This document shows, in pieces, positions 43,930-55,052 of a stretch of DNA of 64,000 nt; within the stretch, counting starts at the first letter, position 1; every line of letters begins with the position of its first letter. Under the pieces are notes generated by a model that did not search any database, had not been told where the DNA came from, and saw only the letters and a list, made by a program, of their open reading frames with translations. Position numbers and translations under genes: made by a program. This DNA comes from Trichosphaerium sp. ATCC 40318 (taxonomy: Eukaryota; Discosea; Flabellinia; Trichosidae): positions 62,001 through 126,000 of the forward strand of contig JALMLS010000440.1 of assembly GCA_038496445.1 (NCBI GenBank), written 5' to 3'.

Positions 43930-44960
43930 AAAATTTGATTAAAATGTTCGAGATATCACGTTATTGACTGAGCTTGTTCCGACCTTCGTAATGCGTTTGT
44001 CCGTAGGATTTATTCGCCGACGTGTCAGTGCTATGCTAAGCAAACAAACAGCACACTGATAGCTAATGGGCTTAATTGGGAATATTGAACAATAAAAACC
44101 GTCATGTTCCCGAAAATACCCTTTCTCATACGTATAGATACGCGACAATACATGAATGGCTGTTTTTGTCGTAGTTCCAAGTCTAACCAAAGAGAAACTA
44201 CTCGTTCGTTTAAAACGCCCAGTACGACATTAGATAGAAACACATGCGGAGGAGAGAAACGAACAGTCAAATAGAGTCCCAATCTTTTTGTACCCGGGTA
44301 TACTAACGCGTAGCACAGTATCGGGCTCTCGCAGCATAATATAAAAAGGTAAGAAAGGTTTGTCTTAAATAGATTTTATCTGCACAATACAAAACGCTTC
44401 AAAAACAAATCTTTTACGCATATACTTTGCTGCATGTTCATTCATACGTAATTTTCGAAAAGTCGTTTCAATGGCGCGTACTTTCGTCTTTATCGACTTA
44501 GTACTTGTATGAGCGCTACCAATTGCGTCCAAATTTGCACAGAATAGCGAGAGGAGTAATACAAAGGCGGTTCGGCGTCGAAAATTTTTGACTTTTGATT
44601 TTCTAAAAACCACGCAGAACTCACTTGGCAATCACCAAGCCCGCAAGTATTACTCATTTACGCTTTAAAAATATTATTGGTCATACGACACACCTATTTT
44701 GATCTCTTTTAAACGTTCTTAATCGAAAAACCAAAAACACAATCGAAAAAAAATGACAGACCGACCAGTACGCTTTCACCTCCTTTAATATTACGCTTGA
44801 CGTATTTGTACATTCTTCTAACACGTTTTGATTTACAAAAGGATACTATCTCTCTAACTAATTCAATGGAAGCGCTACTAGGTGTGCGTACCATTTTATT
44901 CATAAAACCCGCTAGTTGGTTAGTTGTACTGACGTTTTGATCAAAAAGGTGGCACGAGCT
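43930..44960 (-). CDS. possible membrane-transporter-like gene or relic (unidentified)
   Basis: Several minus-strand blocks look coding. One near 44904-44790 (SSASIELVREIVSFCKSKRV) splices in phase to ERLKEIKIG near 44720, and then to SKIFDAEPPLYYSSRYSVQI near 44590. That last segment recalls the linker before the first transmembrane domain of ABCG transporters. Further blocks (TAIHVLSRIYTYEKGYF at about 44150; SPLAISVLFVCLA) follow. No complete frame and no Walker motifs were found, so the assignment is weak. Confidence 0.25.
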
Positions 44961-47900
44961 GCGAAAAAGTTTAAAATTAGTATAAACAGCGACCAAACTG
45001 ACGCAGATGATGGGATAAGCGTAGAGTCGCAAGCTGAAGTGTACATTTTTTTTTTGTTTTTTTACGCAAGTTCTTCTTGATTGATTGTTTTTTTTTCTCG
45101 TTTTTCGGTTTTGTTCCTCATACTCAAGGTGTTTACATTTTAAAATTAGGTCTCGTGATGCCCGTACTATTTGGGGAGCTGTGAGGAATGGTAATATAGA
45201 CAATATTAGTGCTCTAATTAAAACCAAAGGAGAAATGTAAGAATTATGAATTTTGTAGGTTTTTTTTGTATGTTTTTACTCACGTGCTGTTTAGTATCCT
45301 TTCGTCTCGCGGTTCTGTTGGTGAGTCTCCAATACATTCTAGTTTATTATATGGTAAGTTGGTTTTTATTTATGTTATTGTTGAGCAGCGACAGCTCAAA
45401 AGATAGTTTCTTATTTTCTTTTCTGATTTTCGGAATTTTTTTATTTCTATTCTCACGTGTCTCTGAAGGTAACCAACATGTTGCGAAATGGCTTATTGAA
45501 AACTATCCAAATCTTATTGACCAGGTGCGTAGAAATTATATTAAAATACAAGTGATATTAGGAGCGGTTACTCTAATCACGTTTTTTTTATAGACATACG
45601 GCAAGGGTATTTACAAAGGAGAGAATCTACTTCATATCGCTATTGTGAATAAGGATTATGATATGGTAAAATTCCTTGTTGAGCGTAGTCCTGAGTTACT
45701 CAAAGGAAAAGCTACTGGGTCATTTTTTCAAGTAGGCACACCATGCTACTATGGCGAAGTAAGTTTTTTTTTTTTTGAGCTCTTTGTGCTCTTTCTGATT
45801 TCAGGCGTTACTATCACTTTTATTAATATATATCGGTTTCGTGTATTTTAACGGCATTAGTATCCATTGTTTTTCGCTGCATGTACAAATCAGAGAAAGA
45901 TATTTAAATACCTTGTGTCTAAGGGTATGTTTTTATTTGTTATTTTTACTTGATCTCACGTGGTTTTTCTTTGGCTTCAGGCGCCGAATTACTTGCTGTT
46001 GATGGTAATGGAAACAATATATTACATTTGGCTGTACTTCGTAAATTGGTTGGTATGTTTACGTACATACAAGAGTACTTGAAAGATGAAATTAAAAAAG
46101 ACAAATCAAAAGAGGTACAGTTTTTTGCATGTTGCTTTTTTCGGCATCTTTCTAACAAAGTCGATAAACCTGCGTTATGGATGGCGTTTTAATCCTATAA
46201 TTAGAAAGATTATTCATTGTGGAAACATAAAAATCATGCTAAGATGACACCTTTCACACTTGCAGCACAGACAGGTTCGTTTTTTTGGTGTTTCTTTTTT
46301 ATTTATTTGTTTTTTTTGTAGGTTCGAAAGATATGTTTGCGTTCCTTCTTGAGCAGTCAAAACAGCTTGAATGGAAATATGGAGCTGTTAGTAGTTATAC
46401 ATATTGTTTGGAAGAAGTTGACACTCCGTTTGATCACTCAGCAACACCAGGTACTTAACGTCTTCTGAATTCTCTATTCAATTTTATTTCGTTCGGAGTT
46501 ATTCCGATCCACTTCTAACAAACACCCAAGGCGCGCTTCAACTTATCGTAGAAAATGAGCATGTTGAATTACTTATGCTGCCGAAAATAAAAGGATTACT
46601 TCAGAAAAAATGGGACAGGTTTGATTAGATTTGCATGAACATTTGATTTATTTAATTCTTTTTTATAGGTTTATCGGCGGTATGTTTAGCCAAATGTTGG
46701 TACGTTATTGTGTTTGGTGATTTGATGATATTTAATAAATACTAACATGGTAATAGTTGCTTGTCTTGGGTTACCTTCTATTGGTATGATGGTTTTTAAC
46801 CAACAAAGAGCTTGCTGACAATTAACTGTTATAGTTTTGGGTTGCCACAATTTTACGCACAGAGGACTACGAACAGTTCTCAAATATGTTCATAATAAAG
46901 TACGTAAACATCGCTAAAAAGGGAATACACATATCATAAAAATCGTGGAGAATCACGTGCTTTCCCAAGAAAAACTCATGTCGTTTTGTTAACTCTCCAC
47001 TAAACCTTTTCCTCTAGAACTATTGTAGAGGTGTTAGTTGTTGCAGGTGCAATGTACAAAGGGGCACGTGAATTTCAAGAAATGATGGAAGATGGAGTCC
47101 GTATGTTATTATACTTGTTGATTCCAGTACCTAATCAATATTTAGAGTTGTACTGGTCTCGTACAGGCGCTTGGTTTTTGGGTATTACTTTTTTTTTGAA
47201 CAGAGTTTGAGGTTTATGCTTTTTACTTGTAGAGAATCTATTGAGTTGGTGCTTTTGTTGTACTATTCTAATCACAGCATTAATGAGAGTATTCAAGTCT
47301 GAGTATGAAGATGCTGGGTATATCTTTGGATCATTATTTGGTTGGTCGTACATGTACGATTTTATTTTTCCTCATGTTTTATTTGTTGATGTTTGGTTAC
47401 TAGGTTGTTTTTCTTTCTTGGTTTCAGATTGACAGGACCTTTCGTTGTTGTAATTTGGAAGATGTTAACAGCAGATGTTGTTCGATTCGGTGTTATCTTT
47501 ACAGTGTTCCTACAAGGGTTCTCCCAAGGTACACAAAAAAGTTACCAAAAAAAGGGTTACATTTTAACTTTATTCGTTTATTAACGATCTTCTTGTAGCT
47601 TTTTATGTTGCTTTTTCGAATCAAGGTCTCTTTGAATTTGGTCAACGTGTGAAATTGTGTTTCATGGCTATGCTTGTACGTCACTCCTTGCATCTCGGAT
47701 TTTTATTGCTCTGAAAAAAGTTTCAAAGAAGAAGAGCTCTTGTTCTTTGTTTGTCTCTCTTCTCAAAACAAACTTTGCACGTGCACACATGGATTGTGGT
47801 TGAAAAATGGAATCATGCTTTTCTTGAAAATATATCTATCTAACACGTGAAATTTAAAGGGTGGTTTTGAGTTTGATGATTACATGGATACAAAATATCC

Positions 47901-48414
47901 TGTTTTAAATGTTAGTCTATTGGTTGTATACATTATTGTTGTTTCAATCCTTCTACTTAACATGTTAATCGCAATGATGGGTGATACATATGCCAATGTA
48001 ATTGGTGAAGCTGATATTCAATGGCACTTGGAGGTAAGCGCCCACTTGACTGTCTCGCTTAAAATACATCTACAACATCAGTTTGCTTTGTTGGGATTCG
48101 TCTTTATTTCTTTTTGTACTCACAATTATCACTTTAGTGGGCTAGGATTATATTGAGTCTTGAGAATGAAATGACTGAAGCAGAGAGGAAATTAAAGAAG
48201 AACAAGTATTGGACAGAGATTGACGGCAAGAGGTAAAAATCAATCTCGCTTTTTCCAAATTCCTTCTTTTTGTTTTTCTTCTTTCTCATACATTAAGCGC
48301 CATTCTAAACCCTGTTTTAGGCATCTAATGATACAAGAGGTTGATGAAGATTACTTTTTAAGCGGTGAAGAAGATGAGGAACCAAAAGACAGCGTAAACG
48401 AATCAACTGAATAA
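44961..48414 (+). CDS. TRPV-like cation channel with N-terminal ankyrin repeats
   Basis: About 18 exons. Ankyrin repeats read through SPIHSSLLYG, GENLLHIAIVNKDYDMVKF, YPLFFAACTNQRKIFKYL, NGNNILHLAVLRKL and MTPFTLAAQTG, followed by the TRPV linker WKYGAVSSYTYCLEEVD and LLQKKW. Transmembrane exons follow, with an S5-like WKMLTADVVRFGVIFTVFLQ, a pore exon near 47600, S6 as VVSILLLNMLIAMMGDTYAN, and a TRP-like helix WARIILSLENEMTE. The acidic tail ends at TAA at 48412-48414. The first exon (upstream of about 45150) could not be fixed. Known relatives are Ca2+-permeable sensory channels of the plasma or ciliary membrane. Six CACGTG sites lie in its introns and one in an exon. Confidence 0.85.
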
Positions 48415-48619
48415 AAAGCTTTCAACAAAGCATTTGAACCCAAATAAAAACACTTTTAATATTCAAACACGTACTGGCTCTCCTGACAACTTTATCCGCC
48501 ATAAACCAATAGAACGCAATGGTTGAGAAGTTCAAGCAAGTCATGCTAGGTAGAACTGGCTTTAAGTCTTGTACTGAACTTAACTTGCGCCTTTTTGGTT
48601 TTTTTTGCAAACAACAACA

Positions 48620-49479
48620 ATGACAGACGCGGAATATGTTTTTAATGGAAAGGGTGAATCTAAAGCAAGTTTAAGTTTTAAAAACGATCGGTTTCATTTT
48701 ATAGTGTTTGAAGACAACTGGGATTCTTATCCTTACATGAACAAGATGAGTTACGATATTTCTGGAGGGTTTAACGAAGTTGATGGAAAATACAGCCTAT
48801 CGGTTGAATCAATGGATTATATATACTCTATGCAGGATGAAATGAGTGCTATAGCAGAAACAACGCAAGTACAGGTTAAACAAGTACGTTGTCTAAAAAT
48901 AGTCAATTCCTACAACAAAAGGTCAAATTCAACGAAAAAAAACCGCTTCAATGTTGATTAAAGTTTGCGCTTGTTGTTATGTCCTTGAACTGATGATGCA
49001 GTCAAGTATATCCAATTGGATGTTTTATACATCTTTAGGTATACTAAGCCTTGTTGAATTAATATTCAGGTCGGCAGACAACTAACACTCGCTTAATCTG
49101 ATTTTTTTTTGTGTTTTTGCAGATAAAATTTGCTGACTTACATCTTCAGGTATCTTCATCAAAGCTTTCTTCTATAAAACCAATGTCTTCTTTCGCTTCA
49201 GATAAAGTCAAAGTAGTCGATAGATCTACTCTAAGATCGACATATAACTTTTGTAAGGGGATGAAGCTGTACTTTAGTAATCAAGAAGGCGAACTTATAA
49301 ACAAATACAATGCCTTTGTAAAGGAGGGATCACTTTCTATTGAGGTTATTGACAATGGTGATAAAACAATCACATGTAATTGGAGTCGGTTTGAAAAGCT
49401 GTTTACAGATATATCACTGCTTGGTAATGACATAAAGAATGGTTTGATACAAGACACATTTGTGATGAAAAAGATGTAA
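48620..49479 (+). CDS. unidentified two-exon protein
   Basis: ATG at 48620 (MTDAEYVFNGKGESKASLSF), donor after 48883 (VKQ|GTACGT), acceptor TTTGCAG near 49122, then a second exon (IKFADLHLQVSSSK, later GDKTITCNWSRFEKLF) to TAA at 49477. Composition is that of a soluble beta-rich cytosolic protein, about 200 residues, with no signal peptide, membrane segment or recognised motif. It is a neighbour of the channel gene on the same strand, 200 bases downstream. Confidence 0.6.
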
Positions 49480-49702
49480 TTGTAAACATAGAAACTTTTG
49501 TAAAGTATGACTGTCTCTACCACATTTAATTGTATGTAGTTTGTTTTTTAAAATATAATCTTTGCAATCAGATTCAAAGTGGGAGGAAAACACGTGTATA
49601 CAATATTTATATTCAATCTACTCAGAAATGCAAGTTTTTGGCGTAAGTTTAAAACAGCGTAATAAGATCACATTGGCAGTGCACAGAGGTCACAATTTAA
49701 TT

Positions 49703-50142
49703 AGTAGGTACTTTTTTCCATGACAACTTTGTCGTTGTCTTCCGCTTCTAATGGCACTATCAATCCAGTAACTCTTCCATTATTGTTATCTATCCAGTTC
49801 TATATATCACGTGATTACTGCATTTACTAAAAGGTTCAGGTTCTTTCTCATCATCTTTTTCCCTCTCAGAAAAATCGTCTTCGCTGTCATAGTAGTAATC
49901 CTCTTCATATCTAGTTTCCTTTTCATGAGTTTTTACTACCCATCCTAGTTTTTTTGTCCTTGACGATCTCCACCACTGCCTATTTTTATTACATTAGATA
50001 TTAATTGTTCATGTAGGTAAGATTAAACACTTTTCACTGTTTTTAAGGAATGACATTGTTCGATAAAGACTATGTCATTGAAAGTGAATACCTTGATCGG
50101 AGCCTTCTTTCCAATCACTAAAATCTCGGTGGTACTGATTTA
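49703..50142 (-). CDS. small acidic-tailed protein (unidentified)
   Basis: On the minus strand: a possible first exon MNNINQYHRDFSDWKEGSD (start near 50140), an exon with QWWRSSRTKKLGWVVKTHEK followed by a very acidic run (YEEDYYYDSEDDFSERE), and a last exon WIDNNNGRVTGLIVPLEAED ending at TAA at 49703-49705. The join between the first two exons is not in phase as predicted, so a small exon is probably missing. CACGTG at 49808 lies in the last intron. Confidence 0.45.
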
Positions 50143-50778
50143 TGTTGTTCATTGCTTTATTACATTGCAAGTTTTTTTTTCCCTATGTCACAGGAACGTG
50201 GGTTTGCCATGAGTGCACTTGTAAAGTTTATCTGCACTGGTAGTAGCAAACTACCTGTTGTTGGTTTAAGCCTAAACTGGCAATATAGTTGGAAATTAAG
50301 GCTTGCAGCGATTGCTGAAAGGCCTAATAACAGAATGATGTTCAACGGAACACAGGAGAGTACGTCCTGGCCAAGAGTCTATGTGAACCACAGGCACTAT
50401 TTTTAGTATATCATGTGATTTCTCCCAATTAGCTAATCGTACTTCAGTTAAGGAGACTATTGGCAATGTCATACGGACACTACTATTGAGTTGATAACAT
50501 GTAAAAGGGTTGTCAGTCTTTCGTTATTTTAACTAAAAACTGCTAAAAATGAATAGAGAAAACTCCATTTTCACTGAATTTTTTCAATCGTTAGTTAAGT
50601 ATCTAAACATCAGGCCAGTTCAAACAAGTTTTCTATACAATGCTATGAAAGTTCAGTTTTCGTATGAACTTCAATATTTACGAGAATTTCTTTTTCAGCT
50701 CAATTACATAGCACTTAAACGCAGATACAATTAAGCTAACTCGTCAAACATTCCCAAATTACAACTCCGTTTGCAATA
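50143..50778. other. spacer without convincing gene
   Basis: Short frames at 50200-50400 and 50549-50734 (+) lack splice partners or recognisable motifs. TCATGTGA near 50412 looks like a decayed CACGTG site. Confidence 0.4.
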
Positions 50779-52899
50779 ATGAGTTCTTTTCGCAGGATAA
50801 TTATACTAGTAATACTACAAGTACTTGCCGTAGTAGTCATCGGTACCTAACTTAGTAATTTCTCACCACTACCTCCATGGAAGCATTAACACCCTTATTA
50901 GGTCAAGAACCAATCGAATGGCAAGACTTGCGTACTCTGGAAGGCGTTGAAGCATCCCTAAACCCTAGCGATCCTTCCGCTGAAGAAGGCTTCTTTACAC
51001 CGCTTGTTGCCTCAGGTGTTGTTAGTCCTCATGGGCCCACTGTGTGCTTCGCTAGCGAGATAAGAAGAAAGGCGGTATTAAAGCGCTCGAATGGAGCAAC
51101 CCAGCCTGAGGATATTTCTGTAATACTAGCACCTAGTACGAAAAAGTCGCTCAAAACTAATCGATTTTTGTTTCATATTTTTTTGAAAACCGAAAATGAA
51201 ATTCGCCCAAGTTATGAATTTTGTTTATGTTCGTGGTAGTGAGTGAGGTAAACCAACTGCACAATTTTTTTGTTATTATTTTTCACGTGTTTTTTTTGGG
51301 TTTTTGTTTGATTCATTCATTCTACTTGTGTTTATACTAACTCTTCTAGGTTCGCAAAACGTTACCTACAGGTTCAGATTCCGAGATTCTAATAATAATC
51401 GTATTGAGCCTGTTGGGCTAGTTTATGGTACAAACGAGTTTGCACTACTAGCATGTGACCCGAATTTTGGTCCAATGAAAAGAGGAACACCTTCTGCGCG
51501 ATGTGCAAGGCGTTTTTTCACCGCAAATTCAACTGTACTTTTTTCTTGTTTTCGTCTCCTTCTCCTTGAGTTAGAACCTCACTAATGTTGTTGTTTTAGG
51601 GTTTTGAAATGTCAGATGAATTAGCATTCCCTCAAGTCCCTGATTTTTATTTTGAAGATGGTTTCTCTTATGATCACTGTATGGAGTGCGTTTCTTTCTT
51701 TGGATTTTATTGTTCATATTTTCGCAATGTCTGAACATGTGTTATTGCATTGCAACTAACGGCTTTTTGTTATATAGCTACTAATACCTATATCATTAAT
51801 TACATTGATTACAACTTCAAATTGGTTTCTCTGTCAGTCGATGCAGTCACAAGAAACGTTACACTAAAAACTGGCAACTGTATTAGTTTTTTGGTTTTTT
51901 TTGTTCTGTGCTAATACAATTTTTCTTAGATACCAATAGTCCCACTTTTTCTGACATGACTGTTGGCAAAGGAGAGTGCTATGTGTCAGCTTTTAGAGCA
52001 AAAGGTAATTCAGGTAGTATTCAAGTTACAGCTATACAAAATGGGACAAGAGTAAGCTACATTCTTTTTTTGACTTTCCAACCACTACTAACAATTTCTC
52101 TAGTATGCTTTTGAACAATTTATTGTTAACGAAACCTCCTCAACACTTGATTCAATTTCTATTGTATACAACGAAAGGTTAGATCAATTCGGAGTCGTAT
52201 ATAGACAAGGAGTAGAAGCTAACGACCATGTAAAATCGGTGCTGTTTACACTAGCTTGTGAAGAGGGTTCTTTACCAATCGTCATCGCAAGCACTGACTA
52301 TAATATAACAACAGGAGTTCCTGTAATTACAGCCACGCCTTCTGCTGAAAGTGCTTTTCTCATAGCATGGCAATTAGAAGACAATTTTTACGTCGCTTCA
52401 TTGTCAAACTCAAGTGCATTCACTACAACAGCTATTCTTCCTGAAAATGACTTTATAGACAACACTGGAGTACAAATTTCATGGTTAGACTTATCAGATG
52501 TACGATCACAGCAAGGAATAACATGTGGTGTTGCTATTGTAAGATTTAACATTACCATCTTTACAGAGAATTTACTTCTTTTTAGATTGTAGTAGAAAGT
52601 GACAGATCTCAGTTCCTACGGGTTCTAACTCAACTGTTGCTTTTTATGTAACAACTGATGATACCACGTTTGTTATGTGTCAACAAGCACCATCAACAAT
52701 CCCACCTACCACAAGTGCACCTACTACAATCGCGCCAACTGTACCAACTACAAGTGCACCTACTATGCTTACGATGCCAATTACAAGTGCGCCAACGACA
52801 AGTGCGCCTACTATGCCTACTGCTCCAACAAGCTCAGGATTTCAATCAGTATGTAGCTTTGCTGTGTTTGTATGTTTCATTGTTATCTTCACGTTGTAA
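50779..52899 (+). CDS. GPI-anchored-type cell-surface protein
   Basis: Exon 1 (ATG 50779) encodes a signal peptide (MSSFRRIIILVILQVLAVVV) that splices in phase (intron ending near 50882) to ALTPLLGQEPIEW. The ectodomain, over about eight exons, is beta-rich with paired cysteines and many N-glycosylation sequons (for example NVT, NSS, NIT). The C-terminal exon has a Thr/Ala/Pro stalk (TSAPTTIAPTVPTTSAPT) followed by SSG and a purely hydrophobic end (VCSFAVFVCFIVIFTL), the layout of a GPI-attachment signal. Ligand or family unknown; adhesion or coat function is likely. Confidence 0.65.
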
Positions 52900-53805
52900 A
52901 CACAACTTGGAATAAATAGAGCATTCAATCGACAATCTTATTTTGAACTAAGCACAATTCATATTAATATGAGGAATGATAAACCGATAGACACCAGTTT
53001 AAAACTAGCACTCAGATTTGTTTGTTGTCAAGGCATCAACAACAGCAGCAGTGGATTGGACTCGGATTTACAGCAAAATTGTTTAGTGGTTATCTACAAT
53101 TACAGCGTGCTTTGATGGATCATCTTCAATGATATACAGAGTGATGCCATAAGTACAATCAGCTCATGAAAAAATCCAGTTTCTGACAGATCCGTATTTT
53201 CAAAGGGCGTGTGAGTGTACAATTATCGTTATTTACAGTTGTTGTAGCTTGGTCCAGGGAGAAGGTAAACAAAGTTGTGCTAATGTTGGTATTCCATATG
53301 TCATCGCCGGCACTGTGTAGGCATTAGGGTTGGTGGTAGAGTTGTTAATGTTATTGAAACAGATGGAGCGTTTGGTTTTGTGATGTTGTAAGAAGTGTCG
53401 GTCTACTACAAATACATATGGATTCTTGTTTCTACCCCGAGAATGTTATGTGATGTTTGTGAAACTGAGGTGGTATCAGTAAGGGTAAACGGAGATAGAG
53501 CTGTGAATGTTGTGCTCCAGATGGAAGTAGAGAGCACCTCAAAAGTTATTGAACTAGTATGTGTTGAGTGCCAACACTAAGGCCAGTTGTGAATGGGAAT
53601 AAAAGGTTTATTGCAACATTTGACACATATTGAGAGCATAAATGGAATTTTAAGTGAATCTGTAGTGAGTTGTGGCTTAGCTTGTCATAACATTACCGTA
53701 CAGTAGCTCACTGCTGAATAAGAGTAATAATACAACATACAAAAGGGTAATGGAGTTGTAAGGCGAAGTGAAAGTTGTATTGATACTTACAATGATTAAT
53801 AGGAG
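52900..53805. other. spacer, possibly with a worn surface-protein relic
   Basis: No gene could be built. The minus strand around 53580-53250 is unusually Ser/Thr-rich in one frame (STSIWSTTFTALSPFTLTDT and SYNITKPNAPSVSITLTTL), somewhat like the surface protein just upstream, but broken by stops. It may be an inverted decayed duplicate. Confidence 0.3.
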
Positions 53806-54793
53806 ATGAGCTCTTCAAAATCGCAGTCTTGTTACTTGTTAAACCTTCCAGTAGAGCTTCAGCTTGATATCATTGACTTGGACATTAAAGTGTACATACA
53901 ATGGCCAATCCTTTGTAAACAGTCAGCAATGAGCACAAGGTTTGATGACAAGCTTGATAAACACGGAAAGTGGATCCGGATACTTCATCAAGCTGAAGAG
54001 AAATTCACTAAAACGGTAATTCCAAACCTAACCCTATTTTTTTTTTATCTACACACTCAATACCACAGCAACAATTGTTGCCAATGTTGAAAAAAAAAAG
54101 AGAACACGTGTTCACACTCTGTTGGTGCTACAGTTTTTGGAACCCTTTTTAAAAACAGTAATTTATCTCTTTATTGTTTTGATTTTTATTCAAACCACCA
54201 CTTATCCTGTGTTTTAGTGTGAATGTCATTGGGTACATGGTATTAAAGAGGGTCAATATAAAGAGTGGCATAAAAATGGTCAATTGAGATATGACTATTA
54301 TTACCTCAATGGTGATATTAATGGAGCATACAAGACGTTTCACAACAATGGCCAATTAGATGAATCTTGCCACTACATCAATATTAACGGTAAACCAAAA
54401 CTACAAGGGGAACGCAAAAGCTGGTATCCAAGTGGTAAAATGTACAAACAATCAAACTACATTAATGGTAACCGTGAGGGAGAGTTGAAACACTGGTATA
54501 GATTTGGTCTGCTTTACGAGCAATGTCAATTTGCCAATGACAAACTTAATGGAGAGAAGAAGTCTTGGCACATGAACGGACAACTATTACGCAAGTGCCA
54601 TTATGCTAATGGTAAACGAGAAGGAGAGTACAGAGAGTGGTATAATAATGGGCAATTAAAGAAGGTGTGCCAATATGTCAATGATAAACAAGAAGGAGAG
54701 TACACTAGTTGGTATGAAAACGGAAAATTGTACGAAAAGTGCATGTATGTCAATGATAAACGAGAAGGAGAGTATGCTAGTTGGTTTGTATGA
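53806..54793 (+). CDS. F-box-like/MORN_2 repeat protein with one intron
   Basis: Exons 53806-54015 and 54218-54793 join in phase to 261 residues. The leader is intact (MSSSKSQSCYLLNLPVELQL, then SKQ-like WPILCKQSAMSTRFDDKL, HGKW). About seven MORN_2 units follow (EYREWYNNGQLKKVCQYVND type), ending in a unit cut short by TGA at 54791. The intron holds a 12-bp palindrome GAACACGTGTTC at 54102. The proportion of leader to repeats differs from the 17-kb paralogue, showing that repeat number varies freely. Confidence 0.8.
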
Positions 54794-55052
54794 AAAACTA
54801 TAAATGTGCCAATGATAAATGAGAAGAACGCAGAAATAACATTTGAATTGTAACTAAAGCTATATTATGTGTCTACCGAATGGAGGTAGTCTACACTTAC
54901 TTTGACTTGAATTCAGTTGTTTTTGAGTGTCAACTCTAGCAAGTTCCCTTTGAAGCTGTGTTGATACTTTTATCTGTTTCATTGAAAGCACGTGATAAAA
55001 AAAGTCAATAAGTTTAAATCTAGAGGCCCAAAGTTTAGTATACTTTACGCTG

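Noticed and set aside
44709-45227. A 172-residue open frame on the minus strand overlapping the channel start
   Set aside because: Only its first half looks coding; the rest overlaps plus-strand ankyrin exons and an intron. I kept only a low-confidence transporter-like assignment for 43.9-44.96 kb.
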